A stretch of 64,000 nucleotides of DNA from UA16 sp965661575 (lineage in GTDB: Bacteria; Bacteroidota; Bacteroidia; Flavobacteriales_D; Sanyastnellaceae): assembly GCA_965661575.1 (NCBI GenBank), contig CBFIEJ010000002.1, positions 1 to 64,000 on the forward strand. Direction: 5' to 3'. The notes under the pieces were generated by a model. It searched no databases and was not told the DNA's origin. It worked only from the letters and a program-made list of their open reading frames with translations. This document shows positions 1 to 8,448 of this stretch, piece by piece; the first letter of the stretch is position 1; each line of letters starts with the position of its first letter. The position numbers and the translations under genes are program-made.

Positions 1-737
1 TCTCTGCCGGTGCTGACGTTGTCTGCGGATGTATGGATGACTTCGCTTGTAACTACGACCCAGAGGCTACAACTGAAAACGGAACGTGTGAGTACGTGAC
101 GTGTGCAGGTTGTACTGATGCTGAGGCTTGTGACTACGATCCAGAAGCGACCATTGAAGACGGATCATGCTGCTACGGCACTTGCGTGACTGTAACAATG
201 AACGATAGCTTTGGTGACGGATGGACAGGTTGCGACATCGTCGTTACTGACCTTGAAGGCAACGAAGTGATCAACACCACGTTGACTACGGACAACAGTG
301 ATGGTTCATTCTTGCAAGAGGTTTACTGCATGGAAGCAGGATGTTACATCTTGACAACGGGTGACGATACGTTCAACTTTGAGCCATCTTGGTCTATTGC
401 CGGCTTGTTCGGTGGTGTGGTCACAGGTGGTGAGAACTTCGGTCCTGCTTACATCAGTGTAGGTGGTAACAACTGTATCGAAGGTTGTGACATTGCTTGC
501 GCTTGCAACTATGACCCAGCTGCGAACATCACAGTACTCGATGAGTGTGTGTTTGATGATTGCACAGGTTGTACTTATGCTGATGCAAACAACTACGATC
601 CAGCTGCTGGAAACGATGACGGTTCATGTGTGTTTGATCTTTCAAACCCATGCCCAGCTGACATCAACCAGGATGGTTCTGTAACCACAGCTGACTTGCT
701 TGAATTCTTGGGAGCATTCGGAACAGTTTGCGAATAA
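1..737 (+). CDS. C-terminal part of a Cys-rich secreted protein with dockerin-like end (5' partial)
   Basis: The reading frame is open to the left edge (first full codon at 3), so the N-terminus and any signal peptide lie outside the window. Four copies of a ~25-residue Cys repeat of the form GC-x4-AC-x-YDP-x-A-x4-DG-x-C are visible, two at the start and two near residues 150-205. They flank a ~85-residue module beginning DSFGDGWTGC, a type common in secreted Bacteroidota proteins. The end has one EF-hand-like dockerin half (DINQDGSVTTADLLEFL) bracketed by Cys. There is no T9SS YPNP/GxY sorting domain. Codons are strongly biased to AAC, TAC, GAC and GGT, unlike the following genes, which suggests high expression. 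A strong terminator follows. Function is unknown; a structural or adhesive surface protein is my inference. Confidence 0.8.
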   Translation, partial: SAGADVVCGCMDDFACNYDPEATTENGTCEYVTCAGCTDAEACDYDPEATIEDGSCCYGTCVTVTMNDSFGDGWTGCDIVVTDLEGNEVINTTLTTDNSDGSFLQEVYCMEAGCYILTTGDDTFNFEPSWSIAGLFGGVVTGGENFGPAYISVGGNNCIEGCDIACACNYDPAANITVLDECVFDDCTGCTYADANNYDPAAGNDDGSCVFDLSNPCPADINQDGSVTTADLLEFLGAFGTVCE

Positions 738-756
738 TCCTTTAGACTGATATGGA

Positions 757-788
757 AAAGGGCCTGACATGTGTCAGGCCCTTTTTTT
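757..788 (+). terminator. Rho-independent terminator
   Basis: A perfect 12-bp stem (AAAGGGCCTGAC, 757-768) with a 4-base loop pairs with 773-784 and runs into a T tract. It lies 20 bases after the stop of the Cys-rich protein and isolates it from the FG-GAP genes downstream. Confidence 0.93.
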
Positions 789-822
789 ATGCCTCTAATT
801 CTGATGTATCTTTTACTTCTAT

Positions 823-2598
823 ATGTTGTATCGTCGACCGATTATAAGCCCGCCGTTTCTTGGGTTTGACTTGAAGATCATTTTGACCGCAGGGCTTCTT
901 CTTTATTTTCAAGCCACTGTCGCCCAGTTGATAGAGGATGACGCGATCATGGGTGTGTTAACGGACCACACTGGCGGCTACCTTGGAACTGGGGTGAGCT
1001 TTGCAGATTTCAATGGTGATGGAAAGGATGATTTGAGTTTTGGTCACCATGAAGGTGACTTGCGTTTTTATGTTTCCACGGATGAGGGGTTCGAAGAACT
1101 CGACTTGGGTTTGACCACGCCCGAAGTGCAATCAAAGGGTTTGCTCTGGGCAGACATTGATAACGATGGTGATCAGGATTTGTTTGTGGCTTTTCGTTTA
1201 GCACCGAATAAATTATGGATCAATGAAGGCGATATGAGTATGGTCGATGTCAGTGAGACATGTGGTATTGCTCAGGATAATCGGAGAAGTTTTGGGCCGG
1301 CCTTTGGAGATTTTGATCGGGATGGACAGATTGATCTATTTGTTTCCAACTATGGTTACGGAGTTGACATTCCTCAAGGGAATGAGCTCTATCGGAATCT
1401 CGGAGATGGAACGTTTGAAGAGGTCTCAGATGAACTGGGGATGGGCGGCGCAAATTTGCAATCGTTTCAAGCTCAGTGGGTGGACGTGGATCGAGACGGT
1501 TGGTTGGATTTGAATGTGATTCGAGATCGCTTTATCTATCCGAATTTATTCTATATGAATAACGGGTCATCAGGTGAGGTAACCTTTACAGAGTCAGCTG
1601 AATCCATGGGATTGGATGTGGCCATCAATTGCATGTCCACCTGTGCCCATGACTATGATCGAGATGGAGATATCGATTTTTTCTTATCCGGTGGCTTGGA
1701 GGGCAACGTGATGCTTGAGAATGATGGTCAAGGGAATTTTACTGACGTTACGACCGAGTTGTTGGCGATGTATGAGGTTTGTTGGGCAGGCCAATGGCTT
1801 GATGTGGACTCAGATGGATGGGAAGAGTTGCACGTCGCTACGAGTGTGGCTACTTACATCGACTACCCCGGTATTTTGTACGAATTCAACGAAGAGCCAG
1901 ATGTGCTGTTTTCGAACAATGAAGGTGCCATGGAGGAATCTGGGGCGCTTTTTCAAAGCGTCACCTCGCTGGGATATTCCACAGCGATTGGTGATTACAA
2001 TGGTGATGGTTTCATGGATTTAGTCTCGCATCACATTGGCTTTGCACCCGAATTTCGGATGAGTATTCCAAATGAAAACAGTTGGATCAAAATTCAACTC
2101 GAAGGCACCGCGAGCAATCGCGATGCAATCGGATCCAAAATCGAATTGTATGAAGGCAATGATTATTGGTATCGCGAGACTTATTGTGGAGAGGGATATT
2201 TGTCTCAAAACTCGCGTTGGGAGCATTTTGGTTTAGGGGGTGCGAGCGCCCTGGATTCGGTGGTAGTACATTGGCCCAATGGGTTAATCGAAACATGGTA
2301 TGATGTGGGAGTCAACGACAATCTTAATTTGGTGGAGGGCTCAGTAATTTGTCAAGGTGTTTGTCCGGGGTGCACGTATCCTGATGCGTGTAATTATGAT
2401 CCTGAGGCTAACACGGACGATGGAACATGTGATTTTTCATGTTTCTTCAACTCAGTCATTTGTGGGGAGGGGGCTGTTTGGAACGAAAACACCGCTCAAT
2501 GCGAAGTCTCGTGTGTTGGAGATCTCGACAACGACGGCTCGATTGCTGTAGAGGATCTTTTAATTCTACTGAGTGTATTTGCCACAGTATGTCCTTGA
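823..2598 (+). CDS. FG-GAP/VCBS repeat protein with ASPIC/UnbV, Cys-rich and dockerin-like C-terminus (paralogue 1)
   Basis: Secreted protein of 591 residues. The start ATG at 823 gives an N-terminus with a hydrophobic stretch ending in ATVAQ, read as a signal peptide. Seven FG-GAP calcium-binding loops of the form D-x-[ND]-x-DG-x-x-[DE]-L follow (for example DFNGDGKDDL, DIDNDGDQDL, DFDRDGQIDL, DYNGDGFMDL), which fits a seven-bladed propeller at about residues 60-400. An ASPIC/UnbV domain (RDAIGS, then SRWEHFGLG and VVVHWPNG) spans about 425-500. Then come a GCTYPDACNYDPEAN Cys module (about 512-540), a CGEGAVWNE Cys motif, and a terminal dockerin-like EF-hand at about 565-591. It is the first of three tandem paralogues. 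Ligand and function are unknown; calcium-stabilised surface adhesion is an inference. Confidence 0.88.
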   Translation: MLYRRPIISPPFLGFDLKIILTAGLLLYFQATVAQLIEDDAIMGVLTDHTGGYLGTGVSFADFNGDGKDDLSFGHHEGDLRFYVSTDEGFEELDLGLTTPEVQSKGLLWADIDNDGDQDLFVAFRLAPNKLWINEGDMSMVDVSETCGIAQDNRRSFGPAFGDFDRDGQIDLFVSNYGYGVDIPQGNELYRNLGDGTFEEVSDELGMGGANLQSFQAQWVDVDRDGWLDLNVIRDRFIYPNLFYMNNGSSGEVTFTESAESMGLDVAINCMSTCAHDYDRDGDIDFFLSGGLEGNVMLENDGQGNFTDVTTELLAMYEVCWAGQWLDVDSDGWEELHVATSVATYIDYPGILYEFNEEPDVLFSNNEGAMEESGALFQSVTSLGYSTAIGDYNGDGFMDLVSHHIGFAPEFRMSIPNENSWIKIQLEGTASNRDAIGSKIELYEGNDYWYRETYCGEGYLSQNSRWEHFGLGGASALDSVVVHWPNGLIETWYDVGVNDNLNLVEGSVICQGVCPGCTYPDACNYDPEANTDDGTCDFSCFFNSVICGEGAVWNENTAQCEVSCVGDLDNDGSIAVEDLLILLSVFATVCP

Positions 2599-2699
2599 TT
2601 TAGATGGTAGAAGCCTTGGATATCATGATGTCCTGAACTATTTTTAGTAAACCTGCGTGAATTGAAATCCGACTGATTGTCAGGACTTCAATTTTGAAC

Positions 2700-4508
2700 A
2701 TGCGCCCAATTATTCGGTTTCGTCAAGCAATTTTTTCCGGCTTCATTCGTAGGCTGGTTCTGCTCGGTGCAATGTTTGGTGCAGTGTTCGGTCTTCTGGG
2801 TCAAACAAACTTTTCAGATGTCAGCAATCAACTCAGCATACTCAGCGACCATACTGGGGGGTATTTGGGCGCGGGATTGAGCGTTGCTGATTTCAACGGT
2901 GATGGAATCGATGATTTGAGCTTAGCACATCACGATGGCTATTTAAAGTTCTACTTGGGCAATGGTGATGGTTTTGAGAATTATCTACTCAACCTTTCTG
3001 ATTATCCTCACGAAGCAAAATCAATTACGTGGGTGGACGTCGATAACGATGGTGATCAGGATTTATTCATCACCTACCGCCTGCAGCCAAATCGCATGTA
3101 CTTGAATCAAGGTGATTTGTTCATGCAAGATGTCAGCGAAACATGCGGGATTCTGGTGGAGGATCGCAGGAGCTATGGCGCAAGCTTTGGTGATTACGAC
3201 AATGATGGGCTTGTGGATTTATTTGTAGCCAATTATGTCAGTGGATCGGATACGCCGTTCAATGAGCTCTATCACAATGTTGGCAACGGACAGTTTGAAG
3301 AAGTCACGTTTGAGTTGGGAATGGGACAGGCCCTGCAGCAAAGTTTCCAAGGCCATTGGGTGGATTTCAACGGGGACGGCCTGCTCGATCTCCATCTGAT
3401 TCGGGATCGATTGTGCTTTGATAACTACTATTACGAACAGCAGTCAGATGGGACTTTTCTGAATACGGCTCATGATCGTGGCTTGGATCTTATGGTGAAT
3501 GCAATGTGCACGTCATCCGCTGATTTTGATCGAGACAATGACCAAGATTTGTACATCGCTGCTGGCCTGTTCGAAGGCAATTCACTACTGGTCAATGAAG
3601 GAGGTGATTTTGAACCTTATGAAACGGTTACAGGAGATAGTGTTGCTGTGCATCTTACTTCGTGGGCTTCCACCTGGTTTGATCCAGACAATGACGGTTG
3701 GGAAGATTTACACGTTTGTACTGGATTCAGTGTTTACACCAATTATCCGGGCATATTCAATCAATATCCTGACGTGCCAGATCAGTTTTTTTGGAATCAG
3801 GAAGGGGCATTTGAGGAGGATGATTCAGGGATGTTTGACCCCAATGTCCTGTCTTTCTCCTCTGCGTCTTCGGATTACAACTCAGACGGTTTTCCGGATC
3901 TATTTTCCAATTCGGTGGGCGAATTTGTTCAGGTGCTCAAGTCAGAGCCTAATGGGAACCGCTGGTTGAAGGTGCACCTCGAGGGAACACAGAGCAATCG
4001 TGATGGCATTGGCGCCCGCATTAGGGTTTATCGAGACGGATTGCTTGGAAGCCGAATGACACATTGCGGGGAGAACTTCCTGTCCCAGAGCAGTCGGTGG
4101 GAACATTTCGGATTGGGGTTGAGTACCGCCGTGGATTCGTTGGTCATTGATTGGCCGTCTGGTATCTCCGACCGGTATTACGATCTCGGTCCCAATCAAT
4201 CCATCATGGCAGTGGAAGGTGAGACCGCAGGTGATACACCGCCTTGTTCGGGTCCTGTTTGTTTCGGATGCACTTACCAGATCGCCTGCAATTTCGATTC
4301 CAATGCAAATGAAGATGATGGTAGTTGTGATTTTGCGTGTTGGACAGACGCCGAGGCGTGCGGTGAAGGAACATTCTGGGATGAGTCCTCGCAAACGTGT
4401 GCCTTGATCCCCTCAGATTGCCCTACCGATTTAAATGATGATGGTATGACGAGTGTTCTCGATTTATTGCTTTTTCTTATTGCGTTTGATAGTCAATGTC
4501 CCGAATGA
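2700..4508 (+). CDS. FG-GAP/VCBS repeat protein with ASPIC/UnbV, Cys-rich and dockerin-like C-terminus (paralogue 2)
   Basis: The ATG at 2700 is preferred over an in-frame TTG six bases upstream. The protein has about 602 residues, with a signal peptide ending near GLLGQ. Seven FG-GAP loops are visible (DFNGDGIDDL, DVDNDGDQDL, DYDNDGLVDL, DFNGDGLLDL, DFDRDNDQDL, DPDNDGWEDL, DYNSDGFPDL). An ASPIC/UnbV domain follows (RDGIGARIRVY, SRWEHFGLG), then a GCTYQIACNFDSNAN Cys module, a CGEGTFWDE motif and a terminal dockerin-like half (DLNDDGMTSVLDLLLFL). Its order and spacing of parts match those of the preceding gene closely. Its stop codon overlaps the start of the next paralogue, so the two are probably translationally coupled. 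Confidence 0.88.
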   Translation: MRPIIRFRQAIFSGFIRRLVLLGAMFGAVFGLLGQTNFSDVSNQLSILSDHTGGYLGAGLSVADFNGDGIDDLSLAHHDGYLKFYLGNGDGFENYLLNLSDYPHEAKSITWVDVDNDGDQDLFITYRLQPNRMYLNQGDLFMQDVSETCGILVEDRRSYGASFGDYDNDGLVDLFVANYVSGSDTPFNELYHNVGNGQFEEVTFELGMGQALQQSFQGHWVDFNGDGLLDLHLIRDRLCFDNYYYEQQSDGTFLNTAHDRGLDLMVNAMCTSSADFDRDNDQDLYIAAGLFEGNSLLVNEGGDFEPYETVTGDSVAVHLTSWASTWFDPDNDGWEDLHVCTGFSVYTNYPGIFNQYPDVPDQFFWNQEGAFEEDDSGMFDPNVLSFSSASSDYNSDGFPDLFSNSVGEFVQVLKSEPNGNRWLKVHLEGTQSNRDGIGARIRVYRDGLLGSRMTHCGENFLSQSSRWEHFGLGLSTAVDSLVIDWPSGISDRYYDLGPNQSIMAVEGETAGDTPPCSGPVCFGCTYQIACNFDSNANEDDGSCDFACWTDAEACGEGTFWDESSQTCALIPSDCPTDLNDDGMTSVLDLLLFLIAFDSQCPE

Positions 4509-6328
4509 TCAAGTTTAATGAATATCGAATTTGGTCTAAGACCATGATGTTTTTTGCAATGTTCGTCATGCACTTTACGTCATTCTCGCAAATGACAGAT
4601 GTGAGCAACTTCATTGGTTTGGAAACGGATCACACGGATGGTTTTTTAGGAGCTGGTGTGAGCTTTGCTGACTTCAATGGCGATCACATTGACGATTTGA
4701 GTTTTGCTCATCACTCCGGTGATCTTCGGTTTTACGCGGGTACGGGAGAGGAGACCGGATTCGTTGAAGTGGATTTAGACCTACCTGATTACCCCTTTGA
4801 GGCCAAAATGATTTTGTGGGCCGATATTGACAATGATGGGGATCAAGACCTTTTCATGACGTACCGATTGGCGCCCAATCGATTGTTTCGCAATGATGGT
4901 GGTCAATTTGTGAATGTGAGTGCGACATGCGGAATCGACCAAGGTGCGCGCAAGAGTTACGGTGCTTGTTTTGGCGATTATGACAAAGACGGGTACCTGG
5001 ATTTGTTCATAGCCAATTACACATCTTCTTTTGACGAGTACGCCTTCAACGAACTCTATTTGAACCAGGGAGATGGGACCTTTGAAGACGTAACAATGGC
5101 TTCGGGAATGTATGAAGTGACAGGAATTCAATCTTTCCAGGGCCAGTGGGTGGACTTCAATCAAGATGGTTTGTTGGACCTTCATGTGGTGAGGGACCGT
5201 ACTATTTATGCCAATCATTTTTTCGAACAGCAGCCGGCAGGTGCTGTCACTCCATTCGTTGAAAAGGCCAACGAGGTAGGGTTGAATGCTTCCATCAATT
5301 GCATGTCGACGACCATTGCAGATTACGACGGTGATTTGGATATGGACGTTTACATCACGGCATTTCCTGGGGATCAGAATTGGTTGTTGGTCAACAATGA
5401 TTACTCATTTTCACCGGTGAATGAAGACAGCGGTGAGACGCCCATGGACAATTTACAAGTGGATGCCATTTGTTGGGCCGGAAATTGGCTGGATGTCGAC
5501 AACAATGGATTTGAGGATTTGCATGTGGCAAATGGTTACAGCGAATACACAAATTATCCCGCGATATTGGATGTTTACGATGAACCAGATAAACTATTTC
5601 TCAGCGATAACGGTGCGTTTACAGAGTCAGAAGACAACTTATTTCAGAACGTAAATACCTTGTCTTTTAGCACAGCAGTGGGCGATTATAATCGAGATGG
5701 ATTTCCGGATTTGGTGTCCAATTGTGTTGGAGACTATGCCCAGATTTTGCGTGCGGAACCGAACGAGAACCATTGGATGAAATTTTGGTTGGAAGGGGGG
5801 ATTAGCAACCGGGATGCGATTGGCGCAACGATTGAAATTTGGGTTGATGGAATCTCGCAAAGTCGAATGCTGTTTGCGGGTGAAAACTACCTGGGTCAAA
5901 ACAGCCATTGGGAGCACTTCGGCATTGGCGATATGACTTCAGTGGATTCTGTGGTCGTGAATTGGCCCATTGGGGCACAGTCTGTTTACGAGGGTTTGGA
6001 GGTGGACGAACATTGGTTGCTGGTGCAAGATGAAGAGCCTATGAATCTCTGGACGTCCGATAATGTTTGTGAAGACGAGTGTTATGGCTGCACCTATGCA
6101 GAGGCCTGTAATTTCAATCCCGAAGCCAATATTGAAGACGGAACATGCAGTTTCTCATGTTGGTCCAATGCCAATGCTTGCGGTCTCGGTACCGTCTGGA
6201 ATGAAGATTCGGCTACTTGCGTCCCAGATCCTGATCCCTGTGTGGGTGACTTGAATTACGACAATACCATTACGGTGTCAGATTTGCTGATTTTGCTCAA
6301 TGTGATGTTCGGTGATTGTCAGGAATGA
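4505..6328 (+). CDS. FG-GAP/VCBS repeat protein with ASPIC/UnbV, Cys-rich and dockerin-like C-terminus (paralogue 3)
   Basis: An ATG at 4505 overlaps the upstream TGA as ATGA. Another in-frame ATG at 4496 would overlap by 13 bases, and I prefer 4505. The signal peptide is hydrophobic and ends near TSFSQ. Seven FG-GAP loops are present, some with altered ligands (DFNGDHIDDL, DYDGDLDMDV, DVDNNGFEDL). ASPIC/UnbV (RDAIGATIEIW, SHWEHFGIG), a GCTYAEACNFNPEAN Cys module, a CGLGTVWNE motif and a terminal EF-hand-like segment (DLNYDNTITVSDLLILL) follow. In that last loop Asn replaces the Gly of the DG pair. It converges on the M28 peptidase gene with only 16 bases between stops. Confidence 0.87.
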   Translation: MIKFNEYRIWSKTMMFFAMFVMHFTSFSQMTDVSNFIGLETDHTDGFLGAGVSFADFNGDHIDDLSFAHHSGDLRFYAGTGEETGFVEVDLDLPDYPFEAKMILWADIDNDGDQDLFMTYRLAPNRLFRNDGGQFVNVSATCGIDQGARKSYGACFGDYDKDGYLDLFIANYTSSFDEYAFNELYLNQGDGTFEDVTMASGMYEVTGIQSFQGQWVDFNQDGLLDLHVVRDRTIYANHFFEQQPAGAVTPFVEKANEVGLNASINCMSTTIADYDGDLDMDVYITAFPGDQNWLLVNNDYSFSPVNEDSGETPMDNLQVDAICWAGNWLDVDNNGFEDLHVANGYSEYTNYPAILDVYDEPDKLFLSDNGAFTESEDNLFQNVNTLSFSTAVGDYNRDGFPDLVSNCVGDYAQILRAEPNENHWMKFWLEGGISNRDAIGATIEIWVDGISQSRMLFAGENYLGQNSHWEHFGIGDMTSVDSVVVNWPIGAQSVYEGLEVDEHWLLVQDEEPMNLWTSDNVCEDECYGCTYAEACNFNPEANIEDGTCSFSCWSNANACGLGTVWNEDSATCVPDPDPCVGDLNYDNTITVSDLLILLNVMFGDCQE

Positions 6329-6344
6329 GCTGAAGTCATTTGCC

Positions 6345-7748
6345 CTATCGAATGGAAGGTAGGTGCTGATCGAGCATCACCAGTGCCGCAGCAAATGTGG
6401 CAGCTCCCAGCTCCAATTCTCGCTTGTGAACATTTTCGAACACATCCTGGCTGCTGTGATGGAAATCGAAGTACCGCTGCCCATCCGGGCTCAATCCCAA
6501 CATTGTAGGTCGTGGTGTCAGGGTTTTCAAAGGCGAGATGTCGACCCCAGCGCCTCCACGCCGAAATAAGTGCACGTTGTAAGGCGCAAAGAGATCCTCC
6601 CAACTGCGTACGATTGCAGTTGCGGAATCACTCGCATCGATTCTGAATCCGCGAGGGACGAAACCACCGGCATCGGATTCCATGGCAGCAACATGCACCA
6701 ACTCAGATTGCTCATTTTCAATTCCCGCTTGCCGCGCATATTCTTTTCCACCACGATTTCCATTTTCCTCATTGATGAACAGTACAAAGCGCAGGGTGCG
6801 TCTTGGCTGGTACCCAATGGCCTTCAGAATCCGGAGGGTTTCGAGGGTATGCACAACCCCCGCACCATCGTCGTGTGCCCCTTCGCCAATGTCCCACGAA
6901 TCCAAGTGTCCACCGATGGTGATGACTTCATTCGGCAGTACGGTCCCCGTCCATTCTCCAATGACGTTGCCTTGTTCCACATCATCGAATGCTTCGCAAT
7001 TCATTTGCAATGAAACCTCCAAGTCGGGATGTGATTGAAGTTCACGGCTCAATAAGGTCGCGTCTACGGTTGATATGGCCGCTGCTGGAATGCGGTCCAC
7101 GGCGTCGTTATACCGCAACGCTCCGGTGTGGGGAAGGGTGTCCAAAGCGTGGGTCATGGAACGAACAAGGGCGCCAACGGCGCCGGCTTTCGCTGCGGCA
7201 CTCGCCCCATTTCCGCGTTGATCAACAGCACCGCCATAAGCTGCACCGGTATTGATCAAAACAGGATCCATCGGTCGGTTGAATAAGACAATGCGTCCCT
7301 CGATGTCTGATTTTGGCAAGGTGTCGAGCGCATCGACATTCTTGACCATGATGACCTTGCCGCGGATGGTCTGATTGTTTGGAGTGCCAATGGAGCCGCC
7401 GAGTGCTGTGACATGCAAAGGGAGTTCTCTTTGCCCAATGTATGCCGTCGAGCGTGCGATATCTCCTCGCGTCCAGCTGGGCACCACAACAGGCATGATC
7501 CATGTCCGGTCTGCGCCATACGCGTTCATCACCGATTGTCCCCACTCCATGGCATTCGCGGCGCTTTGGGATCCGCTCAAACGATGTCCAATGTCCTTGG
7601 TAAGGATGCGTAGATTGGAATAAGCTTCACCGTTGGTGAGGGCCTCGTCGTAAATCGAACGCAAGAGCAGACTGTCGTTGTCTGATTGTGCCGTTGAAAT
7701 AGCCGCGCAGGACAAAGAGACAATGAGAAGGAATGAGATTCGAAGCAT
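6345..7748 (-). CDS. M28 family zinc metallopeptidase (aminopeptidase/carboxypeptidase Q-like)
   Basis: 467 residues with a signal peptide (ends near ISTAQ), so it acts in the periplasm or outside. All five zinc ligands of family M28 are visible in order: His and Asp in GGHLDSWD and HDDGAG, the Glu pair in NEENG, Asp in ESDAGG, and His in DFHHSSQDVF. A protease-associated type region (about residues 120-240) lies before the catalytic part, as in carboxypeptidase Q-like members. It would remove single amino acids or split short peptides for nutrient uptake. No C-terminal sorting domain is seen. Substrate preference cannot be read from the sequence. Confidence 0.88.
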   Translation of the reverse strand: MLRISFLLIVSLSCAAISTAQSDNDSLLLRSIYDEALTNGEAYSNLRILTKDIGHRLSGSQSAANAMEWGQSVMNAYGADRTWIMPVVVPSWTRGDIARSTAYIGQRELPLHVTALGGSIGTPNNQTIRGKVIMVKNVDALDTLPKSDIEGRIVLFNRPMDPVLINTGAAYGGAVDQRGNGASAAAKAGAVGALVRSMTHALDTLPHTGALRYNDAVDRIPAAAISTVDATLLSRELQSHPDLEVSLQMNCEAFDDVEQGNVIGEWTGTVLPNEVITIGGHLDSWDIGEGAHDDGAGVVHTLETLRILKAIGYQPRRTLRFVLFINEENGNRGGKEYARQAGIENEQSELVHVAAMESDAGGFVPRGFRIDASDSATAIVRSWEDLFAPYNVHLFRRGGAGVDISPLKTLTPRPTMLGLSPDGQRYFDFHHSSQDVFENVHKRELELGAATFAAALVMLDQHLPSIR

Positions 7749-7819
7749 GGTGGGAAATTACGGGAATATTTGCCGCAGTGGAAGGATTGAATGGGGCATG
7801 CCACTCGATTTTTCACGAT

Positions 7820-7827
7820 TACCTTTG
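7820..7827 (+). promoter_or_regulatory. Bacteroidota-type -7 promoter element
   Basis: TACCTTTG matches the TAnnTTTG element used by the Bacteroidota housekeeping sigma factor. It sits 21 bases before the nitroreductase ATG. No good -33 TTTG is seen at the expected distance, so the assignment is tentative. Confidence 0.45.
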
Positions 7828-7848
7828 GCAAGCAAATAGAACACCACC

Positions 7849-8442
7849 ATGAGGCACAATCTATCTGAGGTTACAGAACTGATGCGCGATCGACGCAGCA
7901 TTTCGCCTGAACGCTTTTCATCTCGGAAAGTTCACAAGGAAGTCGTTGAGTTGATGTTGAGCAATGCAACGTGGGCGCCTACACATGGCATGACCCAGCC
8001 TTGGCGTTTTGCGGCGTATGTAGGAGACGGTATGAAGTCCATCGGGCCGAAGCTGGCAGAGTGGTATCGGATAGCTGCGGGCGAAGCTGCTACGGAAGGG
8101 AAAGTTGAAAAGCTCAAAGCCCGCGGGGAGCGTGTATCGGCAATGGTTATTGTGGGTGTCAAGCCCGATCCGAACGGGCGAATTGACATTCGCGACGAGC
8201 GCTACGCCGTAGCATGTGCAATGCAAAACATGTACCTAACATGCACTGCGCACGGCCTTGGAGGATTTTGGTCCACGCCTTCTATGATTCATTTGCCCGA
8301 GGTGCGAGCGTTTGCAGGTTTTGACGACGATACAGAAGTCTTGGGGTTCTTCTATGTGGGATATCCAGAGGGCGAGTGGCCGAAAAGCCACCGCAAACCT
8401 CTTGAGTATGTGACCCGTTGGGTGGAGTCTACGGAACCGTGA
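7849..8442 (+). CDS. Nitroreductase family protein
   Basis: 197 residues, the usual size for a small FMN-dependent nitroreductase of the YdjA-like group. The N-terminal RDRRSISPERF stretch corresponds to the FMN phosphate-binding region, and APTHGMTQPWRF matches the conserved segment that packs on the flavin. A later GLGGFWSTP segment and the C-terminal GYPEGEWPKSHRKPL fit the family. It would reduce nitroaromatics, quinones or a cellular metabolite with NAD(P)H in the cytoplasm; the real substrate is unknown. It stands alone between two minus-strand genes and converges on the next gene with a 6-base gap. Confidence 0.85.
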   Translation: MRHNLSEVTELMRDRRSISPERFSSRKVHKEVVELMLSNATWAPTHGMTQPWRFAAYVGDGMKSIGPKLAEWYRIAAGEAATEGKVEKLKARGERVSAMVIVGVKPDPNGRIDIRDERYAVACAMQNMYLTCTAHGLGGFWSTPSMIHLPEVRAFAGFDDDTEVLGFFYVGYPEGEWPKSHRKPLEYVTRWVESTEP

Positions 8443-8448
8443 TCGCTC

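Noticed and set aside
2630..2686. 7-bp inverted repeat GTCCTGA/TCAGGAC upstream of paralogue 2
   Set aside because: The arms are about 43 bases apart with no supporting symmetry; likely chance.
3942..4394. 150-codon minus-strand open frame inside FG-GAP paralogue 2
   Set aside because: It lies fully antisense to a protein with clear domains, has no recognisable product, and there is no promoter or separate context.
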